Below are positions 23,631 to 34,554 of a stretch of 64,000 nucleotides of DNA, in pieces. How positions within the stretch are numbered: the stretch's first letter is position 1; each line of letters starts with the position of its first letter. Source of the DNA: Lachnospiraceae bacterium (GTDB lineage Bacteria > Bacillota > Clostridia > Lachnospirales > Lachnospiraceae); the NCBI GenBank assembly GCA_902363445.1, contig CABJAB010000001.1:62001-126000 (forward strand), in the 5' to 3' direction. The translations under genes and the position numbers were made by a program. Below the pieces are notes generated by a model. That model did not search any database and was not told the origin of the DNA. It was given only the letters and a program-made list of their open reading frames with translations.

Positions 23631-24887
23631 TCACTGAAAATCCTTGTAGAATTCCCGGAATTCCCCGTAGCCCTCTTTCTGGAGCTGCTCCTTTTGGAAT
23701 TTCTTGTTTTTATTCATATTTGAGACCAGCACCTGTATGCCGGCCTCCCGCTCTTTTTTAGCCTCTGCCAGCACCTTCACCATAGTCTCGGCCGGCATAC
23801 CCTTTTCTATCAGATACGCTTTCCTGGCCCCTGACTGCGGCACCTGGAAGCCTTTTTCCATCAATATGGTGATGATCCGTTCAAATCCAATGGAAAATCC
23901 ACAGGCCGGAGTATCCATCCCGGTAAATTTCCCTATCATCTCATCATAACGGCCGCCTCCGGCCACGGAGCCTCCCAGCTCCTCCATCTTGATCTCAAAG
24001 ATAGAACCTGTATAATAGGACATTCCGCGCACCAGCGTCGGATCAAATACCAGGCTGAACTCACAGGATGCCGTAGCTCTCACACTCTCGATGATGGTTT
24101 TCATACCCGCGATCGCGCCTCCGGCCACCACGCCGTCCAATTTCTCCTCCAGATAGGCCAGAGCGTCCGGCGCCTGCTCCAGCTCGGCAAAAAGTCCCAT
24201 ATATGTTTCAACAGCATCTCCGGCAAAGCCGTTTTCAGACAGCTCCGCGGCCACGCCTTCCATGCCTATCTTGTCCATTTTATCCAGGATGATGAATACC
24301 TGGTCATAATCCTTCTCCGCAAAGCCGCTGTACGCCGCCATGGCCTTCAGGACCCGCCTGTCGTTAAAGCAGACCTTAAATCCGGAAAAACCAAGCTTCC
24401 CGAGAAGAGTCGTCGTCGCTGACATCAGCTCAATCTCCGCCAGGCAGGAGGCGTCGCCGAGAATGTCGATATCGCACTGCATGAACTGACGGAACCGCCC
24501 CCTCTGAGGTCTGTCGGCACGCCAGACATTGCCCATCTGAAGCGCTTTGAAAGGCGCGGGCAGCTGTGCGGAATTATTGGAATAATATCGGGAAAGGGGC
24601 ACGGTCAGGTCGTACCGCATGCCGCAGTCTACCACGTCCGCCTCTGTCTGGGCTTCCAGTATATGCAGCTTCTCGCCTCTTTTCAATACTTTAAAAATCA
24701 ATTTTTCATTTTCTCCGCCCTGCTTGCTGCTCAGGTTGGAGATATTCTCCATACAGGGAGTCTCAATATGGGAAAATCCAAAACTCTTATAGGTCTCCTG
24801 AATGAGGCCGATCACATAATCCCTCACCTGCATTTCGGCAGGCAGAATATCCTTCATGCCGGTCACCGGCTTCTTGCTTAACGCCAT
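23631..24887 (-). CDS. hisS: Histidyl-tRNA synthetase
   Basis: 418 residues. Class II motifs include GMKDILPAEMQVRDYV, the HisA-type segment VRGMSYYTGSIFEI and AGGGRYDEMIGKF. The final 100 residues form the anticodon-binding domain. The start ATG at 24887 (MALSKKPVTG) has AGAGGAGA upstream; the open frame to 24992 is an unsupported extension. The order hisS-aspS is common in Firmicutes. Confidence 0.96.
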   Translation of the reverse strand: MALSKKPVTGMKDILPAEMQVRDYVIGLIQETYKSFGFSHIETPCMENISNLSSKQGGENEKLIFKVLKRGEKLHILEAQTEADVVDCGMRYDLTVPLSRYYSNNSAQLPAPFKALQMGNVWRADRPQRGRFRQFMQCDIDILGDASCLAEIELMSATTTLLGKLGFSGFKVCFNDRRVLKAMAAYSGFAEKDYDQVFIILDKMDKIGMEGVAAELSENGFAGDAVETYMGLFAELEQAPDALAYLEEKLDGVVAGGAIAGMKTIIESVRATASCEFSLVFDPTLVRGMSYYTGSIFEIKMEELGGSVAGGGRYDEMIGKFTGMDTPACGFSIGFERIITILMEKGFQVPQSGARKAYLIEKGMPAETMVKVLAEAKKEREAGIQVLVSNMNKNKKFQKEQLQKEGYGEFREFYKDFQ

Positions 24888-24963
24888 ATCTGGTTCTCCT
24901 CTTTCTTTTTTCCCGGCACACCCGGGCATTCCTTGTCTATCATACACGAACACCTGTCTATTT

Positions 24964-26415
24964 TCAAGACAAAAGTTTCCGTTTTCTGTCAATCATCTCA
25001 TCAATTCTGCCAAGATACTGGTCAATATCCTTTACATTGTCGCACCGTTCGATCCGCCCTCCCGGAAATACCGCTTTTGTGGTAGAGCCCGCCCCCAGTG
25101 CCATGATAGTCTGCTTTTCTTCCATTATAAGAATGTTGTAAATGCCGGCTTTTCCAGGGCTGGCATAACCCACATTTTCAAAATTTCCGGCCATGTTCTT
25201 CTGTCGATACAGATAATAAGGCTCCATCCCCAGCCTTCTGCAGTATTCCGCCGCCAGTCCCATCATCTCCTCGGTATTCTCAAATTTCAGATGGGCATAC
25301 TGTTCTTTCATGGTATTCAGCCTGGCCGCGCGTTTGATTGCCAGGGAATGTACCGTGATGTTGTCCGGCGCCATGGCATAAAGACGCTCCATGGTATACC
25401 GGACGTCCTCCGGCCCCTCCTCCGGCAGCCCCATGATCAGATCCATGTTGATATTGTCAAATCCTTCTTCCCTGGCCATGGCAAAGGCCTCTTCTATCTG
25501 CTCCGGCGTATGATGCCGTCCAATGATCCTGAGAGTTTCCTGCCTCATCGTCTGGGGATTGATGGAGATTCTGGAGACTGGATGTCTCCGCAGCGTTCTC
25601 AGCTTGTCCCGTGTCACACTGTCCGGCCGTCCCGCTTCGACAGTCCATTCCTGCAGATCCTTAAGGCTGAAGCTCTCCTCCACCTTGGACAGCAGGTGCT
25701 CCAGATGCCTCGGGCTCAGCGTAGTCGGAGTTCCCCCTCCAATATAGATCGTGTTCAGCTTTTTATGGGAAAAAGCCTCCTTCGTATAGTCGATCTCCCG
25801 GAAAAGCGCGTCCAGATATTCATCCATCCTGGGCTCCCATTTGGCGACGGGATACGAGGTGAACGAGCAGTACAGGCAGGTGGTAGGGCAAAAAGGGATT
25901 CCGATATAAAGGCTGTAGCCGTCTTCATAATCAATGTCTTTTAACACTTCCTTCTCCCGCTTCGCAATCTCGATGCTGAGCCTTATCTTTTCCTCGCTGG
26001 CCAGATAGTTTTCTTTCATATGAGAAACAATCTCTGCCTCGCCGGCCCCTTCCTCCAGAAAAGCCATCGGTATCTTCGTAGGACGGATACCTGTGAGCGT
26101 TCCCCAGGGAAGCTCCCTGCCCGTATCTGCCGACAAGAGCCCATATACCAGCCGCTTGAGCACCGATTTCGTCTCTTTTCTGTCCTCATAATCGACTGCC
26201 GCCTCTGCCGTCTTCTTCCCTCCATGCTCAAGGCTCACGCGAATCTTTCCGTCCATGTAGTCCACAGAAAGGATTCGGCCGTCAGAACCCGGTTCCCGGT
26301 TTTCCCCCTGCCCGCTTCTGACTGAAGCGTATATCTCCTCTCCAGGATAAAAGGCCGTCAAAAGACCGCGCACATCGTATTCAAAATTTTCTTCGCTGAG
26401 TGTTAAACAGATCAT
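24964..26415 (-). CDS. hemZ: Coproporphyrinogen dehydrogenase HemZ (radical SAM)
   Basis: 483 residues. The radical SAM cluster motif is CPTTCLYC in YIGIPFCPTTCLYCSFTSYP. The extra N-terminal region of about 160 residues distinguishes HemZ from HemN and HemW. The SAM-binding segment IYIGGGTPTTL and NMDLIMGLPEEG are present. It is assigned to oxygen-independent coproporphyrinogen III conversion, though clostridial HemZ proteins may act on other substrates because many such species lack full haem synthesis. It lies upstream of hisS with a 76-base gap. Confidence 0.92.
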   Translation of the reverse strand: MICLTLSEENFEYDVRGLLTAFYPGEEIYASVRSGQGENREPGSDGRILSVDYMDGKIRVSLEHGGKKTAEAAVDYEDRKETKSVLKRLVYGLLSADTGRELPWGTLTGIRPTKIPMAFLEEGAGEAEIVSHMKENYLASEEKIRLSIEIAKREKEVLKDIDYEDGYSLYIGIPFCPTTCLYCSFTSYPVAKWEPRMDEYLDALFREIDYTKEAFSHKKLNTIYIGGGTPTTLSPRHLEHLLSKVEESFSLKDLQEWTVEAGRPDSVTRDKLRTLRRHPVSRISINPQTMRQETLRIIGRHHTPEQIEEAFAMAREEGFDNINMDLIMGLPEEGPEDVRYTMERLYAMAPDNITVHSLAIKRAARLNTMKEQYAHLKFENTEEMMGLAAEYCRRLGMEPYYLYRQKNMAGNFENVGYASPGKAGIYNILIMEEKQTIMALGAGSTTKAVFPGGRIERCDNVKDIDQYLGRIDEMIDRKRKLLS

Positions 26416-26452
26416 TCTCTCCCCTTTAATCTATCGCTGTGCTAATGTGAAA

Positions 26453-26471
26453 GGGCGCCCTGTGAGCGCCC
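26453..26471 (-). terminator. Possible weak terminator after the MBL hydrolase gene
   Basis: GGGCGC and GCGCCC form a six-base stem with a seven-base loop, followed on the minus strand by TTTC. The T tract is short, so read-through into hemZ is plausible. Confidence 0.4.
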
Positions 26472-26489
26472 CTCTTTGTCATAAATCCA

Positions 26490-27134
26490 TCATCTGCTCC
26501 ACTGGGCCAGAGGATTATAAGCTTTTTCATATCCAATCGTCGTACTCTCCCCATGACCGGGGTAGACGGCGGTATCCTCCGGCAGCACCAGCAGCTTATC
26601 CCTCACGGAACGCCCCATTTCCGACATGGAAGAGGTGGGGAAGTCCACCCGGCCGTAAGACCCCTGGAACAATGTGTCGCCGCTGATCAGCACGCCCTCT
26701 TCTTCCAGATAATAGCACATGCCGCCGGCCGTATGGCCGGGAGTCAGGATAGCGCGGATCTGGAATCCTGCCAGCTCCAGTACCTGGCCGTCCGTTAGGT
26801 ACTCATCCGCTTTAAGCACCGCCGGCCGGCTCCATTGGCCGGAAAGATTGGCAGCGGGGTCCGACAAAAGCTCCCGTTCTGCTTCCGCCGCATAAATGCG
26901 GACGGAAAATTCATTTCTCAGCGCGTCTGCCGCCAGCATATGGTCAAAATGCCCGTGGGTCAGCAGGATCGCCGCCGGCTTCCTTCCATTGTTCCTGCAC
27001 CAATTCCTGATATCCGAGGCGTTGTCCGCCGGATCCACAATGATCGTCTCATTTGTCTCTGTATTGATCAGAAAATAACAGTTGGTGCTGATCATCCCCA
27101 GCACCGCACATTCTATCTGCAATTTTTTCTTCAT
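26490..27134 (-). CDS. MBL-fold metallo-hydrolase (glyoxalase II-like)
   Basis: 214 residues. The metal-binding motif is THGHFDHM, followed by a second His in LTPGHTAG, an Asp in ISGDTLF and a final His in YPGHGEST. This is the small glyoxalase II-like (YcbL) branch. The substrate could be a hydroxyacyl-glutathione analogue or another thioester. It starts 10 bases after the relA stop and is likely co-transcribed with it; relA next to such a hydrolase gene is common in Clostridia. Confidence 0.9.
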   Translation of the reverse strand: MKKKLQIECAVLGMISTNCYFLINTETNETIIVDPADNASDIRNWCRNNGRKPAAILLTHGHFDHMLAADALRNEFSVRIYAAEAERELLSDPAANLSGQWSRPAVLKADEYLTDGQVLELAGFQIRAILTPGHTAGGMCYYLEEEGVLISGDTLFQGSYGRVDFPTSSMSEMGRSVRDKLLVLPEDTAVYPGHGESTTIGYEKAYNPLAQWSR

Positions 27135-27144
27135 ATATAATATC

Positions 27145-29553
27145 CTACCCGGCCGTCCTCTCGATATCGATCACGCTCTCCACCTGGCGGAGCTTTTCGA
27201 CCAGCCTCTGAAGCTCTTCCACGCCATGGATATCGAAGCTCATAGTAATCGTCGCCAGCCCCTGTTTGCTGGTCCTCACGTTCATGGATGTGATGTCAAT
27301 CTGACGCTCTGTAAATATTCTGGAGATATCCACGAAAATACCGATCCGGTTATGGGCGAATATCTTGATTTCCGTAGAATAAGTCTCCTGCGCCTTGTCT
27401 CCCTCGGGAAGCTGCCACTCGGCGTCGATCAGCCTGGAACGTTCCTCCTCCGGAAGATTGATGATATTGATGCAGTCAGTCCTGTGTATGGAAATACCTC
27501 GGCCTCTGGTCACAAACCCCACGATCTCATCTCCGGGAACCGGGCTGCAGCACCTGGAAAACCGGACCGCCAGATCATGGACGCCCTTGACGACGATACC
27601 GCTCTTACTTTTTTCCGACGCGGGCTTTTCCTTTCCAATGGAAGCGTCGCCCAGCACCTTTTCGTCGGTGATCTCCTTCTGATGCTTCCGCTGATACTCT
27701 TCCACCAGCTTATTGATGACCTGGCCTTCCTTCATGCCGCCGTGGCCGATGGCTGCCAAAACGGCGTCCCATTCCCGGAAGCCGTATTTCATGAGGACCT
27801 TGTCCTCATACTCAGACTTATTGATATCGCTGAAATTGATTCCCTTCGCTTTGCAGTATCGCTCCACCATTTCCTTGCCGCGGATGATGTTCTCTTCTTT
27901 ATTCTGAGTCTTGAACCACTGGTTGATCTTATTTTTGGCCTGAGCGCTCTTGACCGTCTTCAGCCAGTCGCGGCTGGGCCCCTTGGAATTCTGGGAGGTT
28001 ATGATCTCCACCCGGTCTCCGTTCTGGATGACATAATCAATAGGCACCAGCTTATCATTGACTCTGGCGCCTACCATCTTATTCCCTACGGCGCTGTGGA
28101 TGCTGTAGGCAAAGTCCACCGTGGTGGATCCGCTGGGCAGGTTTTTCACATCGCCCTCCGGGGTAAAGCAGTAGACGCTTTCCGAAAAAATATCCAGGTC
28201 TGTTTTCAGAGAAGACAAGAACTCCTTGTTGTCAGACATGTCCTTCTGCCATTCCAGGATCTGGCGAAGCCAGCTCAGCTTTTCTTCTTCCTTCTGGGCC
28301 GCGTTCTGCCCATCCTTGCCTTCCTTATATTTCCAATGGGCTGCGATTCCGTATTCTGCCGTCCGGTGCATATCATAGGTCCTGATCTGAATCTCAAAGG
28401 GCTGCCCCGTGCTGCTTATCAGAGTCGTATGGAGGGACTGATACATATTGGCCTTCGGCATGGCGATATAGTCCTTGAACCGCCCCGGTATGGGCTTGTA
28501 CATCTCATGGATGACTCCCAGGGCCGCATAGCAGTCCTTCACCGTATCCACAATGATGCGCACCGCAAAAATATCATATATCTGATCCAGCGTCTTGTGC
28601 TGGTTCACCATCTTTTTATAGATACTGAAAAAATGTTTTACACGCCCGTCTACCCTGGCTTCTATGCCGGCAGACCTCATATGCTCCTGCACTTCTTCCA
28701 TGATATTCTGCACGAGCTCTTCACGGGTGCTGCGGCGCAGCGTGATCTTTTCCTTTAGTTCGTAATATACCTCCGGCTCCATATACTTTAAAGACAGGTC
28801 GTCCAGTTCAATCTTGATCTTGGAGATTCCGAGACGATCAGCGATGGGAGCATAAATCTCCATGGTTTCCCGCGCCTTCTCCTTCTGCTTCTCCGGTCTC
28901 ATGTACTGGAGCGTCCGCATGTTGTGCAGCCGGTCCGCCAGCTTGATCAGAATCACGCGGATATCCTTGGCCATAGCCAGGAACATCTTTCTCAGGTTCT
29001 CCGCCTGGATCTCCACCTTGTCCACGGACCAGGACAGCTGAGTCAGTTTGGTGACTCCGTCCACCAAAAGAGCGACCTCCTCGCCGAAGGCCTGCTTCAT
29101 CTCATCCATGGTCATGACCGTATCCTCTACCACGTCATGGAGGATACCGGCGATGATGGATTCTTTGTCCAGCTCCAGCTGTGCAAGGATGATGGCCACG
29201 CTCAGCGGATGGACAATATACGGCTCTCCCGACTTCCTCAGCTGCCCCTTATGGGCGGAGTTGGCAGTCTCATAGGCTTTCCGTACCATGCTCAGATCGT
29301 CGGACGGATGATACTTTTTGATTGACTCTATAAGGAACTCAAAGAGTTCTTCCGGAGTAGTCGCCGTCACTTTGGTATCGCCGCCGGCCATCTTCCGCTT
29401 GGATTCCAGAGTCCCGCCGCCAAGTGATATCTCATCCGAAAAAATCTCAGCGGCTCCGTCCTTCAGACTCACTCCCGTTTCCAGGATATCCTCCGAACGG
29501 AGCACCGGTCTGTCTTCTATATTTAACTTTTCATTCTGATTGGATACTGCCAT
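27145..29553 (-). CDS. relA: Bifunctional (p)ppGpp synthetase/hydrolase RelA/SpoT
   Basis: 802 residues. The hydrolase domain carries the HD motif HDVVEDT and ADRLHNMRTLQYM; the synthetase region follows with YQSLHTTLI; then TGS (ESVYCFTPEGDVKNLPSG) and a C-terminal ACT domain. Both active sites look intact, so it should make and degrade the stringent-response alarmone. About 75 residues at the N-terminus precede the HD domain, somewhat longer than usual, and are acidic and low in conservation. AAAGGTGA precedes the ATG. Confidence 0.96.
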   Translation of the reverse strand: MAVSNQNEKLNIEDRPVLRSEDILETGVSLKDGAAEIFSDEISLGGGTLESKRKMAGGDTKVTATTPEELFEFLIESIKKYHPSDDLSMVRKAYETANSAHKGQLRKSGEPYIVHPLSVAIILAQLELDKESIIAGILHDVVEDTVMTMDEMKQAFGEEVALLVDGVTKLTQLSWSVDKVEIQAENLRKMFLAMAKDIRVILIKLADRLHNMRTLQYMRPEKQKEKARETMEIYAPIADRLGISKIKIELDDLSLKYMEPEVYYELKEKITLRRSTREELVQNIMEEVQEHMRSAGIEARVDGRVKHFFSIYKKMVNQHKTLDQIYDIFAVRIIVDTVKDCYAALGVIHEMYKPIPGRFKDYIAMPKANMYQSLHTTLISSTGQPFEIQIRTYDMHRTAEYGIAAHWKYKEGKDGQNAAQKEEEKLSWLRQILEWQKDMSDNKEFLSSLKTDLDIFSESVYCFTPEGDVKNLPSGSTTVDFAYSIHSAVGNKMVGARVNDKLVPIDYVIQNGDRVEIITSQNSKGPSRDWLKTVKSAQAKNKINQWFKTQNKEENIIRGKEMVERYCKAKGINFSDINKSEYEDKVLMKYGFREWDAVLAAIGHGGMKEGQVINKLVEEYQRKHQKEITDEKVLGDASIGKEKPASEKSKSGIVVKGVHDLAVRFSRCCSPVPGDEIVGFVTRGRGISIHRTDCINIINLPEEERSRLIDAEWQLPEGDKAQETYSTEIKIFAHNRIGIFVDISRIFTERQIDITSMNVRTSKQGLATITMSFDIHGVEELQRLVEKLRQVESVIDIERTAG

Positions 29554-29604
29554 ATATCGTCACCTTTGGTATAGTAGTTTTCTGTCCGGAATTTCCTCAG
29601 CCCT

Positions 29605-30618
<1,014 letters not shown>

Positions 30619-30637
30619 TTACAAAATAGAATTACTT

Positions 30638-33600
30638 TTAATTATATTTGATTATTCCCCTGTTTTCAATAGGCTTTTCTACAACTTTTACGTTCTCTTT
30701 CCCATATTTTACGGCAAGTTTTTCCAAAAGCCCCGCTTCCGCCTGTACCGTGTGGCCCAGACCCAGCAATTTTTTGGCGCGTTCCTTCTTCAGGAAGATT
30801 CCCACCTGATCGCTCCCGTCGCTGTCGGACAGGAGCTCCAGAAGCTCCTCCTCCCCGCCGAAATAGGCTTCCTTGTCATCGAACTGGATCCACAGAGTTT
30901 TAGGCAGGCTGTCGAAGGGAATGATCTTCTCGCAAACTAATTTTCCTTTGTTCTCATCTCCCAGAGACACCCTTCCGCGTATGAACACTTTATTATCTTC
31001 CACAAGGAGTGCGCGGCTGTTTTCATAATCTCTCGGAAAAACGATCACTTCCACGGTGCCCACCATATCCTCTATGGTCAGAAACGCCATAAGCTGGTTG
31101 GTCTTTGTAGTCTTTACCGTTTTACCCGTAATCATGCCTCCGACCGTGACGATCCTGCCGTCGGTGACCACCGCTTCTCCTGTCTCATCGTCCACATTGA
31201 AGTCTGAAGTCATGGCCGTGATATTTTTTTTCCACTTGTCCTGATATTTTTCCAGCGGATGCCCGCTCACATAAATTCCCAGGACTTCCTTTTCATAGGC
31301 CAGCAGCTCTTCCTTTTCGTATTCTCCCACGTCCTGGAATTTGACTTCATAGGACCCCTTCTCTTCTTCTCCCATAAAATCAAACAGATTCATCTGCCCG
31401 GCGATATCGATCTTCTTCTCCCGGTTTTTCTGCTCGATCAGCTCCATTGACGCCAGCATCTTCTGCTTTCTCGTCCCCGGCAGGCCGTCCAGCGCTCCGG
31501 ACTTGATGAAGTTCTCCAGGCTCCTCTTATTTACTTCCTTATTGGTCAGCCTGTAAATGAAATCCTTTAGGCTGGTATAAGGACCATTCTCCTCCCGGTT
31601 ACGGACAATCTCATCTATGACATTCTTTCCTACGCTCTTGATGGCCGACAGACCGTACCGGATGCTCCCTCCGGAAACAGAGAAATCCGCCACTCCCTCA
31701 TTGATATCGGGAGGCAGGAGAGAAATCCCCATGGACCGGCTCACCAGAATATATTCAGACACCTTAGAGGAATTATCGATCACCGACGACATCAGCGCCG
31801 CCATATATTCCACCGGATAATAATATTTCAGATACGCCGTCTCATAAGACACCACCGCATAGGCCGCCGCATGGGACTTATTAAAAGCATATTTGGCAAA
31901 GTCCGTCATCTCGTCATAAATCTGGTTTGCGGTCTTTTCGTCGATGCCGTTGGCAATACATCCTTTGACTCCCTCTTTTTCGTTGCCGTATACAAAGTTC
32001 TTCCGCTCTTTTTCCATGATCGACGCTTTTTTCTTGGACATGGCCCGCCGCACCAGATCGCTTCTGCCCAGGGTATAGCCGCCCAGGTCACGGACAATCT
32101 GCATCACCTGTTCCTGATACACGATACAGCCGTAGGTCGGCTCCAGGATAGGTTCCAGCTGAGGGCAGTGATACGTGATCTCATCCGGATGGTTTTTCCC
32201 ACGGATATACTGGGGGATAAAGTCCATGGGGCCCGGACGGTACAGGGAGATGCCGGCGATGATATCTTCAAGGCTGTGTGGCTGCAGCTCCTTCATGAAG
32301 GTCTTCATACCAGCGCTTTCCAGCTGGAACACGCCCTCGCACCTTCCGGTGCAGAGAGAATCCAGCACTTTTTTGTCATTGAAATCAATGTGGTCGATAT
32401 CAATGGTAATTCCGTGGCTTTTCTCGGCCAGCTTTACTGCATTCTGTATGACCGTCAGGGTACGCAGGCCCAGAAAATCCATCTTCAAAAGGCCCAGCTC
32501 CTCCAGGGTGGTCATGGTGTACTGGGTGGTGACGGATCCGTCGGACGCCCGCGACAAGGGCACATATTCCTCCACCGGCTTCTGACTGATCACGACTCCG
32601 GCGGCATGCATGGAGGTGTGCCTGGGAAGCCCCTCCAGCCGGCGCGACATGTCAATGAGATATTTCACCTGTTCATTTGTCCTGTAAGCTTCTGAGAGAT
32701 CCGGCCTTTTGAGCGCCTTGTCGATGGTGATTCCGAGCTCATTAGGCACCATCTTCGCTATCTGATCGCAGAGGGCGTAGGGAAGGTCCAGCACCCTTCC
32801 CACATCCCGTATGACGCCCCGGGCCGCCAGCGTACCAAACGTGACGATCTGCACCACCCGGTCTTTTCCGTACTTCCTCCCCACATAATCGATGACCTCC
32901 TGCCTTCTTTCAAAGCAGAAATCAATGTCAATATCCGGCATGGATATCCGCTCCGGATTCAGGAAACGTTCAAACAGAAGATTATACGGTATCGGGTCAA
33001 TATTCGTAATTCCCAGTGTATAGGCCACGACGCTTCCGGCGGCCGATCCTCTGCCTGGCCCTACGATGATATCATGGTCCCTGGCAAATTTGATGAAATC
33101 CCATACGATCAGGAAATAATCCACATATCCCATGTCTTTTATGACGCCCAGCTCATACTGCAGCCTCTCCAGAAGCGTCCCGTCGTCATCGGGATACCGT
33201 TTATTCAGTCCCTCCATGCACAGCTCATTGAGATATCCCCAGGAGGTCTTTCCATCGGGCACATCGAATTTCGGCAGCTTGGTCACGCCGAACTCGATAT
33301 CCACCTGGCAGCGTTCCGCGATCTTTTGAGTATTTGCCACTGCTTCGGGCGCATATGGGAAAAGCTGCAGCATCTCTTCCTCGGATTTACAGTAATACTG
33401 TCCGCCTTCGTACCGCATCCGGTTCTCGTCGCTGACCTTCTTCCCGGTCTGGATACAGAGCAGGATATCGTGAGGCTCCGCGTCCTCCGCGAACGTATAA
33501 TGGACATCGTTGGTCGCCACCAGATCGATCCCCAGCTCTTCGCTCATTCTCACCAGCTGAGTATTGACCATCTTTTGCTCCGGTATCCCATGGTCCTGGA

Positions 33601-34123
33601 GTTCCAGAAAGAAATTTCCTTTTCCAAAAATGGATTCGTAACGGCGGGCCGCTTCGCAGGCCTCCTCATACATCCCTCTGACGATATTCTTCGGTATCTC
33701 CCCCGCCAGGCAGGCGCTCAGCGCGATCACTCCCTCGTGGTATGTCTCCAATACCTCATAATCCACACGTGGTTTATAATAAAAACCGTCTAAAAACCCT
33801 TTGGATACAATCTTCATCAGGTTGGAATACCCGGTATTATTTTCCGCCAGCAGGACCAGGTGATAATAACGGTCCTCTGAATTCGCCCCTTCTTTATCAA
33901 ACCGGGAACCGCTCGTCACATAAACCTCGCAACCCAGTATTGGACGGATCCCCGCTTCCTTGGCCGCTTTATAAAAATCTATTACTCCGAACATGACTCC
34001 ATGGTCTGTGACAGCCAGGCTGTCCATGCCCAGCTCCTTCGCACGGCCGACCAGTTCCTTAATCTTACTGGAGCCGTCCAGCAGACTATATTCCGTATGA
34101 ACATGCAGATGTGTAAACGCCAC
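30638..34123 (-). CDS. dnaE: DNA polymerase III subunit alpha (DnaE)
   Basis: 1161 residues. The N-terminal PHP domain begins FTHLHVHTEYSLLDGSSKI; the catalytic palm carries PDIDIDF; the finger domain and a tandem helix-hairpin-helix follow; the C-terminal OB fold includes MITGKTVKTTKTNQLMAFL. In Firmicutes with PolC, DnaE extends primers and works with PolC. The start is GTG at 34123, seven bases after AAAGGAGG; an ATG at 34150 is less well placed. Confidence 0.96.
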   Translation of the reverse strand: MAFTHLHVHTEYSLLDGSSKIKELVGRAKELGMDSLAVTDHGVMFGVIDFYKAAKEAGIRPILGCEVYVTSGSRFDKEGANSEDRYYHLVLLAENNTGYSNLMKIVSKGFLDGFYYKPRVDYEVLETYHEGVIALSACLAGEIPKNIVRGMYEEACEAARRYESIFGKGNFFLELQDHGIPEQKMVNTQLVRMSEELGIDLVATNDVHYTFAEDAEPHDILLCIQTGKKVSDENRMRYEGGQYYCKSEEEMLQLFPYAPEAVANTQKIAERCQVDIEFGVTKLPKFDVPDGKTSWGYLNELCMEGLNKRYPDDDGTLLERLQYELGVIKDMGYVDYFLIVWDFIKFARDHDIIVGPGRGSAAGSVVAYTLGITNIDPIPYNLLFERFLNPERISMPDIDIDFCFERRQEVIDYVGRKYGKDRVVQIVTFGTLAARGVIRDVGRVLDLPYALCDQIAKMVPNELGITIDKALKRPDLSEAYRTNEQVKYLIDMSRRLEGLPRHTSMHAAGVVISQKPVEEYVPLSRASDGSVTTQYTMTTLEELGLLKMDFLGLRTLTVIQNAVKLAEKSHGITIDIDHIDFNDKKVLDSLCTGRCEGVFQLESAGMKTFMKELQPHSLEDIIAGISLYRPGPMDFIPQYIRGKNHPDEITYHCPQLEPILEPTYGCIVYQEQVMQIVRDLGGYTLGRSDLVRRAMSKKKASIMEKERKNFVYGNEKEGVKGCIANGIDEKTANQIYDEMTDFAKYAFNKSHAAAYAVVSYETAYLKYYYPVEYMAALMSSVIDNSSKVSEYILVSRSMGISLLPPDINEGVADFSVSGGSIRYGLSAIKSVGKNVIDEIVRNREENGPYTSLKDFIYRLTNKEVNKRSLENFIKSGALDGLPGTRKQKMLASMELIEQKNREKKIDIAGQMNLFDFMGEEEKGSYEVKFQDVGEYEKEELLAYEKEVLGIYVSGHPLEKYQDKWKKNITAMTSDFNVDDETGEAVVTDGRIVTVGGMITGKTVKTTKTNQLMAFLTIEDMVGTVEVIVFPRDYENSRALLVEDNKVFIRGRVSLGDENKGKLVCEKIIPFDSLPKTLWIQFDDKEAYFGGEEELLELLSDSDGSDQVGIFLKKERAKKLLGLGHTVQAEAGLLEKLAVKYGKENVKVVEKPIENRGIIKYN

Positions 34124-34176
34124 GCCGATTCCTCCTTTGTCTGCAAACACTCACTTCTATTCTATCATACAGGAGA

Positions 34177-34206
34177 ACAAAGAATCCCGCAAGCGGGATT
34201 CTTTGT
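34177..34206. other. Perfect 13-bp inverted repeat upstream of dnaE
   Basis: ACAAAGAATCCCG and CGGGATTCTTTGT with a four-base loop, 53 bases upstream of the dnaE start. There is no T tract on either strand, so it is more likely a regulatory or mRNA-stability hairpin than a terminator. Confidence 0.6.
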
Positions 34207-34248
34207 CCGGAGCTTCTGCCGGTTCAGCCGAAATCCATCCCAAATATA

Positions 34249-34292
34249 AAGAACAAAATACCCCACAGCGCCCTGTGGGGTATTTTGTTCTT
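34249..34292 (-). terminator. Strong terminator after the uvrC-hprK-murB-whiA-HPr cluster
   Basis: A 20-bp perfect stem (AAGAACAAAATACCCCACAG with its complement) and a four-base loop lie five bases after the HPr-like gene stop; the minus strand continues TTTATATTT. Confidence 0.88.
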
Positions 34293-34296
34293 TTCG

Positions 34297-34554
34297 TCAT
34301 GATGCATTGCTCAAATACTGTTCAATGGCAGCTACGGCCCGCTCCTCGTCCTGTCCGTCCGCCGTCACCAGTACATCCGCTCCCTTATCAATGCCCAAGG
34401 TCATCATGCCCATGATGCTTTTCGCATTAACCTTCGTGAAACCGCTTTCGATATAAATACTGCTTTCATACTGGCTGGCCACCTGTACGAGCATCGCCAC
34501 CGGGCGGGCTTCCAGTCCTGCCGGAATCCCAATGGTTATTTTCTTTGTAATCAT
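34297..34554 (-). CDS. Crh-like HPr-family protein with Glu in place of catalytic His15
   Basis: 85 residues, HPr fold. The active-site loop reads PAGLEARPVAML where true HPr has GLHARPA, so the phosphotransfer His is Glu. The regulatory Ser region is intact (VNAKSIMGMMTLG). This matches the logic of Bacillus Crh, which has Gln at that site, cannot take part in sugar phosphotransfer and acts only through Ser46 phosphorylation by HprK. The start overlaps the whiA stop in ATGA, like the whiA-crh pairing in Bacillus, and hprK is three genes upstream in the same cluster. Confidence 0.9.
   Translation of the reverse strand: MITKKITIGIPAGLEARPVAMLVQVASQYESSIYIESGFTKVNAKSIMGMMTLGIDKGADVLVTADGQDEERAVAAIEQYLSNAS

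Noticed and set aside
24888..24963. T-box leader upstream of hisS-aspS
   Set aside because: Only 76 bases separate hemZ and hisS, too short for a T-box, and no T-box motif is visible.
27082..28758. 558-residue plus-strand open frame
   Set aside because: Antisense to relA, with no recognisable domain and no ribosome binding site.
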